DNA of 64,000 nt from Scatophagus argus (GCF_020382885.2 NC_058516.1:7107426-7171425), one strand, 5' to 3'. Counted from the stretch's first letter, positions 13,064-25,270 are shown. Program-made: numbers and translations. Notes: generated by a model from the sequence alone, not told the origin.

Positions 13064-16000
13064 ATGTTTAACTCTGTGGGACTGAGCCTCGTGGTGCTGC
13101 TGTCGGCGCTGGCCGCAGCCACAGAAGAGAGGTGAGTGTTATTCATGAAATTATATTTACTACACAGAAAGGTACAGACATTACTGAAAACAGTTAACTT
13201 GACCAGAGGTTTAAAAAACAGTTGAAAAGCATCTCGAAAGTTCAGTAAGTGACGGGGGCTTATGTGCCTAGCTATTTCTTGCTTGGTTGTCCCACAAATT
13301 GTCCTTTTTATACTTTATATAATTAAAAAAGAAGACACGTAAATTGTGTGCTTTAGAGGTGCTGGCAGGTGGAATTTTTTCCCCTCATCACCCCCCGTAG
13401 AGAAATGAACATTAAAACAGAATGAGAGACTGAACGGGACTGAAATGAAACCCTTAAGGTGCAGGAGAGACATTTAAAAAACAATAAAAGGTGCGTCATT
13501 CAACTGAGCATTCTTGTTTAAGTATGAGGAGAGCTACAGGTAGAGGTAGGACACGCTGTACTTTGGAAAACCACTGATTCTCATGCTTCTTCTGTATTTT
13601 GGTGTGTGCAGCAGAGTGGAGCATGACTACTACAAATACCATCCCATGCCAGAGGTGAGGCGGCCTCATCACTCACATTGCTTTTAACAGATCACTACAC
13701 ACACACACACACACAGATACTCTAATGTGTAACAACACTCCTCTCTGCAGATCAGCGACTGGATGGTCCAGACTGCGAAGGCTCACCCTGACGTCGTGAC
13801 CATAGTTGAATACGGACAGACCTATGAGAAGAGGGTCATTAGCTTACTCAAGGTAAAACCAAACTTTAAGAGTCACTTTCACATCAGAGGGGACTCCAGG
13901 AAGATACTGGACCATACTGTGTGTTTGAGCGATACAGTAGCAAAATAAAAAGAGTGTGTCTTCCAGATCGGCCTGAAGACTGAAGCGAAAAAGAAGGCAA
14001 TCTGGATGGACTGCGGTATACACGCCAGGGAATGGATCGCCCCGGCCTTCTGCCAGTACTTTGTCAAGCAGGTAAGAGACAGATTTAGAAAAGAAAAATT
14101 AGCCTTTCCACTAAAAAATAGATTAATTAGCAAAAGAACATTATTTAGTTGAGTTTGCAGCCCACTTTATTTAGCTGAAATGAGAGAAGAGCCTTAATTT
14201 ATATCCCACATGTTTGCCATTATATCAGTCTGATGTTCTTGTTTGCTAACTCAAATCAGATCCTGGAAACATACAAAACAAACCCAAAAATCGAAGAGAT
14301 GATGAAGAACATGGACTTCTACGTCACCCCTGTGCTCAACATAGACGGCTACATCTACTCCTGGAAGGACAACACAGTCAGTGCTCCCGTTTAATGGATA
14401 TTTATCAAATTACTTGTCTAAGGATCCGAGTTATGCGTCAGGAGGCCACAGGTGATCAGGATATGAGAGTATGAGTCTGTTAAAGCAATGGCAGTGGTTA
14501 CGTTCAGATGAGCTGCAATTCAATCAGTGAATAAACTGATTTCTGATGCGCAACATGCCCCAAGCACAAAATCATCTCAAGATGAATGGGGGGCATTTCA
14601 GTATGCACAAGGGTCCCCACTGTATTCATTACTACACTGGTAAAACAATCAGAACCGGCTGATTTAACTGAGTGATCATTCTGACCCATCTAGACTCGAC
14701 TGTGGAGGAAGAACAGGTCACCGGGACCTTCAGGCTGCGACTGCCACGGCACTGATCTCAACCGCAACTTTGACGCCAACTGGGGCAGTGAGTTTTGTGG
14801 TCCTCTTATTTACACAGCCTGTGGCTTTGACTATTGTGAATGATGGTCAATCAGGGCAGCTCCTGAACTAAGTGGAGCATTTAGCAGCTGGAGAGTCAGA
14901 TATTTCCTACCAGGAGTCGGTAGAGCCGAAAAACAAATTCAAAAATGAGTGAATATTGGACCTTAACTCCTTAAAAACATGACTCTAATGCAGCTTTACA
15001 CATAAATGCTTCATTTATATTGAAGATGTCATGTAGAGTTTCTAAGATTTGAACATGTGAAGCTGTGTTATGGGAAGCATTGGTGACGCATCTGATTCAA
15101 ATCCATCGATTTTCTATGGTCGCCTTTTTCAGCAATCGGGGTCTCGTTTAACTGCTGCTCACTCATCTACTGTGGGAGCGAACCCGTGTCTGAGGCCGAG
15201 GCCCAGGCCGTCACTTATTTTGTAGGAAGCCGTATCGACGAGTTCCTGTGTTTCTTCACCATCCACTCCTACGGCCAGCTGCTCCTGGTTCCCTACGGAC
15301 ACCCCAACTTCACAGCCTCCAACTACAACGAGCTGGTATTTATATTTTTTACGCTGAAGCATATTTCACACATTTCTGAGAATGAACATGCACACGCAAT
15401 ATTCTACATAATACCGGGATGTGAGGTGCACATGCATCTTTATAGCCTAATTATCACTGCATGTTCCTGCATTAATAAAGGGAAATAGAAACGCCATAGA
15501 AACTGAGCTTATGCAGAGTAAATGAGACAATCTGCGAAAAACACTTCATTTATTTCAAGGTTTTGGATTTAATATTGTGCAGCAGATAAGCAGCACATCT
15601 GAATGGTGCACTACGAAATGCAGAGAGAGTTCACACAGTGTACACAAAACACACACACACACCTGAAAGCGGTCGGTCGTCATGTGCCAAGGCGGAACAG
15701 AAGCTGTGAAGTATTCATAGTGGAAAACAAAGGGCTGGTTGGTGTCAGGATTACATCCATTCATCTCTTTGGATTTAGCAGGAGAAGTCAGCCCGCTTTG
15801 CCCGCCACTCAAGCCACACCATGTTTCTTTGCTCATCAGACATTCATGGTTGATGTGATGAGGTTTTCAATTATGAGTGAACGTGGAGCCCGACTGGTTT
15901 ATGAACACTCAAATTGATGCAATAACATCCTGTCAGGTGTTCTCAATCAGCCTGCTTCCCAACAGTATTACTCTGCCTTTCCACAAGTGCACCACCAGCT

Positions 16001-17434
16001 TACTTTGCAATTAACAAAAAGACAACTGGCAACAGGGAAAACAGAAATTCATCCTGAAATGTTTTCAGGAACACTGAAGGACATGTTGCAAACTGTAATT
16101 ATTTAGCTGATCGAAATGACTTAAAATTCAAAAGACAAAACACACATTAAGGAGTTCCTTTTCATGTTGACATTTTTGGAAATTAACGGTCAGTAATGTT
16201 GGATTGCATTACTTGCTCAATCCATATATCTACATATTCATCTGTTCTGACTGGGCACAGAAACATTTGATACTCCTGCACCACAGTGTCTGTACACCAC
16301 CGGAAACAGCATCCCAAACATGCACTCACATTCTCACGTGTCTGTCATGGGCATCAGTTCCTGGCATTGACGCTGGTGAAGCTCTGGAAATTTTAAATTT
16401 ACGTTTCCTTTCATGTAAAACAGCTTCCTGGTAACTCCAAGTTGCTGGAGAAGGTTTTCAAACCTTTGTGTTGAATCCCCTCATTAGGGGAGAAAACTTA
16501 TATTATCCACACACACAGAGCCGGTGTAGATTGTAAGAATCACAGTTTAAGCTCAAGTTTAAGCTTAAAAAAAGGTACATTTGCCTCTGCAAACTGTGAT
16601 CTTTAATTTCAAATCTATAACACTGCAGAAAAAACATTGCTTTTATTCACATTAAGGTTGTACCACTCTGTGGCTTTACTCAATAGAACTGAAAAGGTAA
16701 ATCCATGGGCTCTCTGCACAGTTCAGTGATTATATGACACAAGCTAATGTCTGCTTCCTCAGATGGAAGTCGGTTTGGCTGCAGCAGAGGCCATAAAGAA
16801 GGTCCATGGGAAGCACTACACTGTAGGAGCCTCACCGGACGTACTGTGTAAGTCTGCACATCACTGCTGCTCACACACTCATCAGAGTTAGAAGTGTTCA
16901 CAACGTGGCTCTAAGAACGGTCCCGTCCCACTCTGAAATATCTCGTCCTCTAGCGCCACCATTACATTTGTGGTTTTGAGAGAAATGTCTCAGTCCCAGC
17001 TGTAAGTTGTGTTTGGTGCTAATTAGCACAAACTAACTGGCTTGGCTGTATTTCATGCCTCATTGGTACCCGAAGCAGCATAAAGTAGTAAAATAAAGTG
17101 GCTACTAAAAGCCTAGTGAAAAAAAGGGGCACAGGACGACCAGTAACATTCATACCCTCTTTCTCTAGACCCCAACTCTGGTTCATCCAGAGACTGGGCT
17201 CGCATGCAGGGGATCCCCTTTGCCTACACCTTTGAGCTGAGAGATAACGGGACATATGGCTTCGAGCTTCCAGAGGATCAGATCCAGCCGACCTGTGAGG
17301 AGGCCTACAGTGGAGCCCTGCACATCATCACCTACGTCCACGACAAGACCTTCAGTGGTGCAGTGGCAACCGCCGCCGCAACCCTGTGGACCATCCTGTT
17401 AGCGGTGGGTGCCACCAGCACCACCCTGATGTGA
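13064..17434 (+). CDS. cpo: Carboxypeptidase O, complete (9 exons, 360 aa)
   Basis: Coding exons: 13064-13131, 13612-13654, 13751-13852, 13967-14071, 14260-14376, 14694-14787, 15133-15335, 16763-16847, 17169-17434. All introns are GT-AG and the frame is unbroken. This is an M14A metallocarboxypeptidase: zinc ligands H90 and E93 (in HAREW) and H221 (in HSYG), substrate-binding R169 (in LNRNF), Y273 and catalytic E295 (in FELRD). The specificity position carries Arg (R280, in SSRDW), the CPO hallmark that favours C-terminal acidic residues. A signal peptide (residues 1 to about 20) leads straight into the catalytic domain; the roughly 90-residue propeptide of CPA/CPB enzymes is absent. The C-terminus ([13 protein letters not shown]) is a hydrophobic GPI-anchor signal. 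Expected site is the outer face of the intestinal brush border. Length is close to human CPO. CPM-type and soluble CPA/CPB alternatives are excluded by HAREW, Arg280 and the missing propeptide. Confidence 0.93.
13609..13614 (+). promoter_or_regulatory. cpo: NAGNAG tandem splice acceptor, CPO exon 2
   Basis: The acceptor reads CAGCAG. With the phase-2 junction from exon 1, the first AG gives Ser-Arg-Val-Glu and the second gives Arg-Val-Glu. Both forms stay in frame and differ by one serine, just after the predicted signal peptide. Confidence 0.6.
15336..16762 (+). other. CPO intron 7, no gene seen inside
   Basis: This is the largest CPO intron at 1.4 kb. It contains a short (CA)n run near 15650 and is otherwise AT-rich unique-looking sequence. 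No exon on either strand could be supported. Confidence 0.7.
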
Positions 17435-17725
17435 GGTGGAAAAACCTGCATGAAGTCCGCTGAGCAAAACTACTATTCAGTGTTGGCTTCAAGTTTTAGA
17501 GTTCCAGTTTTTAATATGCAAAGTTTTTATCAGCAGAATCTGCTGCTAATAGGATATGATAAATAGTATGGAAATATTTCTTAATTTATAAATGCTATAA
17601 CATGGTTGTAAAGTGTCTTTGAATGATATGTCATATTTATCTGTTCATAAGCTTCGATAAATGTCACACTGCAGCTCCCAAGCTATTTTTATCACTGAGT
17701 ATCAGGAAATGTAATGAGACAAAAG

Positions 17726-17731
17726 AATAAA
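17726..17731 (+). terminator. cpo: Likely CPO polyadenylation signal (AATAAA)
   Basis: AATAAA lies 292 bases after the CPO stop codon and about 230 bases before the end of the convergent NUDT15 coding region. It is the first canonical hexamer downstream of the stop. No cleavage site can be read from the sequence. Confidence 0.55.
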
Positions 17732-17963
17732 TATGTACAATATGTTCCATTTTCCATGTGTTATTTTTTATGTATTGCATCAGTAATTACAGTCTTGACA
17801 ATCCGTATGTTACATACGCCTGAAATACCAGTTCAAGATGTTTTTGCAAAAATTACATTATGCACCAAGGCAGGTGTGTAAACCAAAAAGAGGAGAAAAA
17901 AGATGTTGACTTTTGAAGGTATATGTGTGTGTTATATAATTAAAAAGTTCCAATGTAACAGCC

Positions 17964-19055
17964 TCACAGCAGCGTTTCAGTGTTTGTTACTGTGTTCCTG
18001 AAGGGCTGGAAGCTTTGTTGTCTCAGGCAGGCGAGCGAAAAGAAGAGCTGCTCCTCAGGAGGAAACTGGTCCCACTGTGTCCACGTCCAGCCTGAGAGAG
18101 AAAAACACATTCTTTGTCATGAACTGCTCAGGGTGGTGGGGATATTTTTTGCCCCTTTAAATATTTGTGGAAAACATTAGCTCCACATCACATGCCTTCG
18201 TTCTTCTCCGGCTCCAGGTTCTCTGGCTCTCCTGACCGCTTCCTGTCCAGTTCTCCCTGCATGATTATGGTGACATAGTGGTACTGCTCCTCCAGTCTGA
18301 TGGAGTTCACCACTGAGACGAAGCGGACGTTCACCAAACGCACCCCTGCTTCCTCCAACGCCTCTCTGTGAGCGCACTCCTCCCACGTCTCCCTTTTAAT
18401 TACATAAATACGTGTCACATCCACCGGAAGTCATCACATGCTTTCACATTTTAGGGCAGGTCATATGGACAGTACTCTGAGGAATATATTAAGATGACTG
18501 CCCCTCGACCCCTTAACTCGCTGGACTGTCTTCATTAAAGGAATGTCAAAATGATGACAGTCTCACCACTCTGCACCAAACTGCATTTACAATAGAACAA
18601 ATTAATATATGTACAGACTTAATTGGCGGGCACTTGTAACCACGCACGTTCAGAACATGTCTTAATATTTGTTGAGCTCTTTGGGGAAATTCGGCATAAT
18701 AACTGACTTAAATGTTTTTATTTCATTGTGGTTTATGTCTTAATGACAGAAAAACACACAATAGAGAAAGGAGTGAAGTCGTTATTGTCACAAGAGATGT
18801 TTGCTGAACTACATAACAAAAGGCCAGTGTTAAGCATCCCTAACACACGTATGAGACGCGTCCGTCAGATTTGCGGAAGGAGTTTGCTAACTGGCTACCT
18901 ACTCACCCAAACTCTAAGTGGCCACCGACGAGCTGATATTTGCCTTTACCAGTTTCGCTTTTCCGTTTTCCCAGGAGAACACAGCCTGGGTGGGCTAAGT
19001 CTGTTACCAGCACCCCGACCCCAACTCCTGGACGTTTCACCACTTTATCTGACAT
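17964..19055 (-). CDS. nudt15: NUDT15 nucleotide hydrolase, complete (3 exons, 157 aa)
   Basis: Exons in transcript order: 19055-18907, 18392-18196, 18091-17964. The assembled protein starts [15 protein letters not shown] and ends ETLL. It carries an intact Nudix box (G44/G45 through [13 protein letters not shown]), split by intron 1. The segment SVVNSI...YHYVTIIM...[12 protein letters not shown] follows NUDT15 closely, and a Trp-Trp-rich exon 3 (GWTWTQWDQ) matches the family's WEWVPWEEL region. NUDT15 hydrolyses 8-oxo- and thio-modified guanine nucleotides in the cytosol and nucleus; human NUDT15 is the thiopurine-sensitivity gene. Length is near the human 164. Two oddities: exon 2 must end at a GC donor (see findings), and the usual Pro before the Gly-Gly of the Nudix loop is Val43. 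Intron 1's acceptor has a weak pyrimidine tract. The gene is tail-to-tail with CPO and head-to-head with the TRIM gene. Confidence 0.9.
18194..18195 (-). promoter_or_regulatory. nudt15: GC splice donor of NUDT15 intron 2
   Basis: The exon-intron junction on the minus strand reads GAAG then GCATGT. This fits the GC-donor pattern AAG|GCAAGT with one mismatch. Only this cut joins exon 2 to exon 3 in frame; the nearby GT (three bases further in) shifts the frame. Confidence 0.75.
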
Positions 19056-20159
19056 TGGGTCAAACCTAAAAAAATAACGACTTATGAATGACTTAGAGCT
19101 AGCTATAGGAACCTAACCCTGCACTGCAGCATTGTAGACAAGCTACTCAGGAAGAACAAGATGTATCCCTCCTCTTCACTTCCGGCTACGCTTTAAGAGT
19201 CTTTTAGAGCCCTCCCGTGGACGGTACACTAACTTCTTGTTTGCTTCTATCAAGTGGTTTAGCAACATTATTATGACACAAAAATAATAAACATCTGATA
19301 TATCACGTTGTACTGCATTAACTGTTCTAGTTATCTGGTTATTTTTGAATTAGCTGGGCAATCTTGTTTAAATACGCTGAAAGCGCAAGCTGTACCTACT
19401 AAACGAACAATGGTGCAACACTGCCACCTCGGGACGAGTTGTGCTTAGTGCATGTTCTGTCTGCAGAGAGGGCAGTGATAAAAATTACATCCAGGGACTG
19501 TATATAAAAATGCTGCAATTCAATATAAATCAGCTAGGTAAATGAATAACATATAACAATATATAAATAAGTTAATATATGTCCATGATTACAGCATTGA
19601 CTGGTATGAAGAGAAAAGAATGTGATTTAAATGAAGGTGATCTGTCAACTTGGTAAAAACATTATACCTAACTGTATATATAGTCAAAACTAGATCTGTC
19701 TTGTTTTACAAATAACACTTATATACTTGTATAATAATGTACTTGTAATGCGCTTTAAATTAAATACTGCACTTGCAATGGATCAGCCTATTTTTATTAC
19801 CTTCGGTTATTGTTATGTTTACTTAATTACAGGATCAGAATACTTCTTTCACCACTGGTTTGGTGAAATGATCAAATAGACAGTCCTTTCACACCTTTAC
19901 GTACAGGCATTTAACAGTTTTCCACCGACACCCGTTTTCCCCGCTAGACCTGCCCGGTGGCTCTGGCCCCGCCCTGCTCACCTCTCCCTGCTCTCACCTG
20001 TGAGACATTTTCCACCTGTGAATCCAGGCACCTGGACTTCTTTACTTCTTTGGATCTTTCTCTTTCACTGTTCTGCTCTCTGAGTGTCACGGCAGGTAAC
20101 CATCTCTCTATTTTTAATTCCTTCAGCCTTTTCTTCGCAACTCGTCTGACAGTGTCACC
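19056..20159. other. Intergenic region between divergent NUDT15 and TRIM genes
   Basis: About 1.1 kb separates the two start codons, which point away from each other. Both promoters and 5' UTRs should lie here. The 3' part (about 19930-20160) is GC-richer and probably TRIM 5' UTR; a possible donor (CAG then GTAACC, near 20095) lies in it. I cannot place start sites. Confidence 0.55.
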
Positions 20160-22923
20160 ATGAGTGCCAAACTGTGGACAGAGGAGCAGTTTAACTGTCC
20201 TGTGTGTCTGGACCTCCCAAATGATCCAGTCACCATCCCCTGTGGACACAGCTACTGCATGGGCTGCATCAAGGACTACTGGAGCAAGGACGATCCCAAA
20301 GGGATCTACAGCTGCCCCCAATGCCGCCAGACCTTCTGCCCCAAGCCCTCCCTGTCCAGGAACACCATGCTGGCTGAGGCTGTGGAGCAGCTCCGCAAAG
20401 GGGCCCTCAAAGCTGATGTGCGTGAGTCTATACGAAGCGCCCGTGGTATGGCCTCTGCTGCATCTAGATCCAAGGGGAAGCTCTCCTCCTCAGCAGTGGC
20501 ATGTGACATGTGCAAAGGAGAACAGCGAGAGGCGGTCAAGAGCTGCTTGGTGTGTATGAGCTCATACTGTGAAGCCCACCTGAAACCTCACCACACCAAG
20601 AAATCTCTGAAGCAGCACGAGCTCATAGCACCCACAAGCAATCTGGCTGAGAAGATCTGCACCCAGCACAAGTACCTGCAGGAGTTCTTCTGTCGTCAGT
20701 GTAAGATGTTCATCTGCTGGCTGTGCACCAGCAACCACCACAAGGGCCACGAGTGTGTGTCCACCAAGGCTGAGCGCCTGGAGAAACAGGTAGGCAAGAA
20801 CTGATGCTGCACTGGCCTCAGGCACCAGATGACTAGATGGCAGTGATGAGGGGGGCCCAGCCAGTTAGCAGAGGGGGGGGGACAGCTGTCGAGTCAGTAT
20901 CGGCTGATCGGCTGAGTAAAACACTTTTTAGTAATTAAATATAGCCAGTTAAAGGTCTAATCAGTCAAACAGGGCTGCTACTGATGATTTTAAATTAATA
21001 ATGATATGACAACGTTTGCTTTACTTTCTGTCTGAACACACATTATCAATACTTGAGTAATTCTGACTTATTAAACACTTAAAACAGAGCATAAAATGCT
21101 TGATTTGTGTAATAAAGGACCTTTAAACAGAAAGTGGGCAGTTGTTTCTACAGTAGACGATAAGCCGATGTGTGTATCACCGGCCTGCTATCTGTCCATT
21201 GTTCTGGGTTTCTGTTTAAGGTGTCGTCCTCTCTTCTTTGTGTCTGACTGAGGTTCCAGCCCGGCTGAGGACATTCCTAACTACATTCCTGTCCGTTCAT
21301 AACTCTCCACCCTGTCATGCTTTCTCATGTTTGTCAGAGGTTGTTCTGATGCCACGTCCTCATGTATTCTGCTATAGAAAGTGCTGTCAGAGATGCAGGC
21401 GGAGAATCAGCAGAGACTGAAAGACAGAGAGCAGGAGCTGAAAGACTTGAAGAAGGTGATGGAGGTGATGAAGGTCGGTTAGAAGAACTTTATCCTTGTT
21501 AAGTTTGCTCAAAATGAATCCAAACTTCATACAAATTTCACATTTATTTGAGATAAGTGCAGCTGGGCCTTACTGTATGCATACTGTGGCATGCTGGTCT
21601 CCTTCCCTGCCTGAACAGCGTTCTGCAGACAGGGTACATGATGACACGGAGCAGGCGCTGTCAGAGCTGCAGCGCTCGGTGGAGCGTCTGCAGGAGCTGC
21701 TGGAGGAGGTGCTGGATCAGGCAGGCCAGGAGAAGATGGGCCAGGCTCAGGAGGTCGCTGACAGCTTGGAGGCTGAGATCAAGGAGCTGAAGAAGAGGGA
21801 CACGGAGATGAAGGACCTCGTACGGTGCGAGGACCACATCCACTATCTGCAGGTAGGCCAGACCAGGAAGTTCAGACTAACTGTGGGGGTAATATCACTG
21901 TTTGGGGAAGAAACCTTGCTGTCTTCACACAAGACTTTATGGTCACATAGTTTTCTCTTCTCATCTTTCAAAAGTCAAACTTCACATTTTTTTCAGACAT
22001 GTGAGTCCATGTGCACTCCCCTGGAGTCGGGGGACCTGCCCCCGGTGGTGGTCAATCCAGAAGCTTCCCTAGAGCCTGTACGAGACGCCATCCTGGACCT
22101 CAGGGAGAAGGTGGAGGATCTGTGCAACCAGGAGCTGAGCAAGATCACCAAACAAGGTCTGTCATGAGAGTGTTGTTTGGTCCTGCCTCTTCTTCTTGCC
22201 ATGTCTCATCTGTCATCTGTCTTCACCTTACTGTCTTTTCTCTTCCAGTCAATGACACGACACTGTTCACTCTGAAAGACTGTAAGTTCCAGCCTTTTTA
22301 TATTTTCAACCTGAGCAGAGCAAATGGTGTAGCTGTTGTCGAACCTTCATGCTAAACAGTGACTTCCTCTCATTTCATGTAGCCAACCGCAACGCGGGAC
22401 AGAAAGGAGGGATTTTTAAATGTGAGTCTTGATTTTATTTTATTTTTTTAAATCTGAATATGTCACAAACCTGAAACTAATTTCACCTTTTTTAAAGTGT
22501 TTTCTGGTCTGGGCTCTCGCAACACCAACAGCCGTTCACCAGGTAGGTCCGGGGTTTTTAAATCCACATTTCACCACCATTACTTCATCTTTCTGCTTTG
22601 TTGTCTTTTGCATAACTAGGTGTAGTGTTTACACGATTTCTTTTGTGATTTACAGCTTCCACCCCCAATATTTCAGTTGGAGCACGGAGTACAGACAGAC
22701 GAGGATTTGGTACCGTACACTGATGTTCATTATAATATATTTGACAACATTAAAAGCACACACAGGCCTTGTTAAACATGACGTTTCATTATCAGGTACA
22801 GGCCCAAAAAATCAAGACGTGAGGAGCAGAGACGCACCACGAGGTGAGAGTTTGTGTGTGTGCTGTTGAAAATCCCCTAAATTAACCTGCAGTGTGTGTC
22901 ACTACCAAGGATGGAGCAGTAAA

Positions 22924-22954
<31 letters not shown>

Positions 22955-25270
22955 TGTTTTAAAACTATTCTTCTTTCCTGTTGCAGACAGAGGAAACACA
23001 AGCTCGCCTAGACTGCGGGACAGACAGAGAAGAGAGGACAGAGAGACAGGTAGGTTCACTTTACTTTGCCTGGCAGGATGTCGAGACTTCCTGATGATAA
23101 TTTGGCAGTTAGTTCCTGCTGCAAGAAATGTTTCCGTAAGCATGTCAAAGGAGGTGAACGTTACACCTGACAAACATCAGCATGTTCGCATGATGATGCC
23201 ATGATGACATCATCACACCTTGTGCTTGGAGACCACAAGGTTCTAACAGGAGGCTTGACAAAGAGAAGGTGTGCGGTTTGAGAGATGTGGGTCTGTAATG
23301 TGATCGGATCTCATTAAAGACATTATTCAGGTGCATTATGGGAAATGTAGGATACAGCATTTCACCTATAGTATTGATTTAAAATTAAAGTGAATGATCT
23401 AGTTTAATAAAATCAGTACTCTGTGGATGGAATAAAATTTCCAAACATAATTACCAGAGAAGTAATGAATGTATTTGGTAAGCTGTTATCAACTTAACCC
23501 AACCTTGATCTAATATCTCACGTGTCTTCCAACCAGTGAGGGAGACCAATCCCAGACCCAGCCCCAGACCTAGTCCCACTCCAAGCCGCAGAGAGTCCCA
23601 GTCTCTTTGGAGCAGGTCCAGTCAGAGCCAGGCTGCCCCTGCTGCAGCCTTGACCCCGGCTCCAACTCCCATTCCAGCCACAGCAGCTCCAGCTCCAGCT
23701 CCAGCTCCGGCAGCAGCATCAACTGGAGGTACAAAAACAATGTTTGGAAAGAAAATAAAACTCCACCAACTTGCAACACCTTTCTAATACAACAGTGACA
23801 AGCAATAAATGCTCATGTTCTGCTTGGTCTTCTCCTCCTGGTTCGGTCAGGTTTCAATCGGATGGGCTCAATCGCGTTGATCAGCAACATCTTCCGTTCT
23901 CATCGGCGTGGCACCAACCCAGCCACCCCTGCTGCCCCAGCCAATGACACACCATCTACAGGAGGAAACCCATGTAAGGCCTGACCCCCTCGCATGACCT
24001 CCTCTCTGACCTTAGTGTTATAAGCATCTCAGTATTCAGGGAGTTACAAACAGAACAAATAGATGAGAGCAAACAAGAGCTGAGTGCATTTTGCCCTACG
24101 TACATAGCTGTACAGCATATTGATTACCCAGACTAAGTGTGTGACTTGTGTGCACTCAACAGGGGCTATGGCTGCTCTGCCTGAAACGGAAAGTAAGATG
24201 GCTGCCTTCATATATACAAAATTCTTATTATTTTGTTTCGTTGTCACATTCAGTCCTAATCACTTAAACTTAGGCATGTTCATACTAATGTGTCTTAACA
24301 TTGGACAGTTAATCCTGGTCTCTTCTTGGACTCGCCTACCCCCAACACCATGAATCACGCTCCTATTTTCCCTGGATGTGAGTAACCTTTGTGTTGCCAT
24401 TTTGAGAAAAGAAACATGAACAAGCAACACCAGCAAATAAAAATATATTGTGATGAATGTAACAAAAGACTAATTGGACAATATATTGCATTGTAACTGT
24501 TTGCAAAATGCACCTCTTTGCACATTTTCCAGTGAGAGAAATCAACATTGACAGCATCCAGGCCCCAGAGCCGAGGACCAGAGAGGAGTTTCTACAGTGT
24601 GAGTCTCAGTGTTTAACTACAATATTACGTTTTATTCAGAGATGAGTTGTCTGCGTCTGCTGCAGGGATTGTTAATTAAACTTCTTCCTTCCTAGACTCT
24701 GTCACGTTGACCCTTGACCCCAACACGGCCCATCGGCGGCTGGCTCTCTCTGAAGGCAACACTAAAGCAACCCTGCAGGCGGCGGCGCAGGCCTACCACG
24801 ACACTCCAAAGCGTTTTGACGGCTGGACCCAGGTGATCTGCGAGACACCGCTGTCCGCCCAGCGCTGTTACTGGGAGGTGGAGTGGAGGGGTCGGGGCTC
24901 ATCTATGGGCGTAGCGTATGCAGCATTGAACAGGAAGGGCTCAGACGCCAGGTCGGGGCTCGGTTACAATGCCCAGTCCTGGACCCTGGAGCTGTCGGAC
25001 ACCTGCTGCTCTGCCATGCACGACAACCAGAAGAGGGACATACCGGTCACCTACTCACCCCGCCTGGGCATCTTCCTGGACCTGTCCACTGGGACGCTGG
25101 CGTTCTACAGTGTGGCAGACAGCATGACACACCTTCACACCTTCCGAGCTAACTTCACCCAGCCGCTTTACGCTGCCTTCGGGGTGGGCAGTGGAGTCGG
25201 CGTGGGTCTGGACTTCGCCCTGGGCCAGTTCAGCTCCAGCGTTGACAGCATCAAGATCTGTCCCATATGA
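20160..25270 (+). CDS. TRIM-family E3 ubiquitin ligase (16 exons, 818 aa)
   Basis: Coding exons: 20160-20789, 21378-21473, 21619-21852, 21997-22156, 22249-22281, 22383-22421, 22498-22542, 22656-22709, 22796-22843, 22987-23049, 23537-23728, 23851-23973, 24163-24192, 24309-24377, 24533-24598, 24696-25270. Exon 1 encodes a C3HC4 RING (C13, C16, C28, H30, C33, C36, C52, C55), a B-box1-like segment (CDMC...CEAH) and B-box2 (CTQH...CRQC...CWLC...HKGHEC). Exons 2 and 3 (96 and 234 bp, classic TRIM sizes) encode the coiled coil. Exons 4-15 encode a low-complexity Ser/Arg/Pro/Ala-rich linker. Exon 16 encodes the PRY-SPRY domain (LDPNTAHRRLALSEG, RCYWEVEW, GLGYNAQSW, LGIFLDLSTGTLAFYSV). Two B-boxes plus this SPRY resemble the TRIM25/TRIM16 group, so RING-dependent ubiquitin (or ISG15) transfer, perhaps in innate immunity, is likely. 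I cannot name the orthologue. The small linker exons are inferred from frame and splice consensus and need transcript support. Confidence 0.85.
22249..24598 (+). other. Eleven consecutive frame-neutral linker exons of the TRIM gene
   Basis: Exons 5-15 (33, 39, 45, 54, 48, 63, 192, 123, 30, 69 and 66 bp) all begin and end in phase 1 and all have lengths divisible by three. Each is bounded by AG and GT. The peptides are short, polar and Ser/Arg/Asn-rich, and the 192-bp exon encodes a PSPRPSPTPS stretch followed by a Pro-Ala repeat. Exon 4 enters in phase 0 and leaves in phase 1, and the SPRY exon also starts in phase 1, so any subset of these exons can be joined without losing frame. The arrangement suggests a linker of variable length between coiled coil and SPRY. 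Confidence 0.75.
22925..22952. repeat. (TG)n microsatellite in TRIM intron 9
   Basis: About 14 uninterrupted TG copies ending 34 bases before the exon 10 acceptor. TG runs this close to an acceptor can influence exon inclusion, which is relevant to the skippable exon next to it. Confidence 0.9.

Noticed and set aside
22429-22869. 146-codon open frame in the TRIM linker region
   Set aside because: It runs through introns in a frame that does not match the spliced linker and has Phe/Tyr-rich composition typical of intron read-through.
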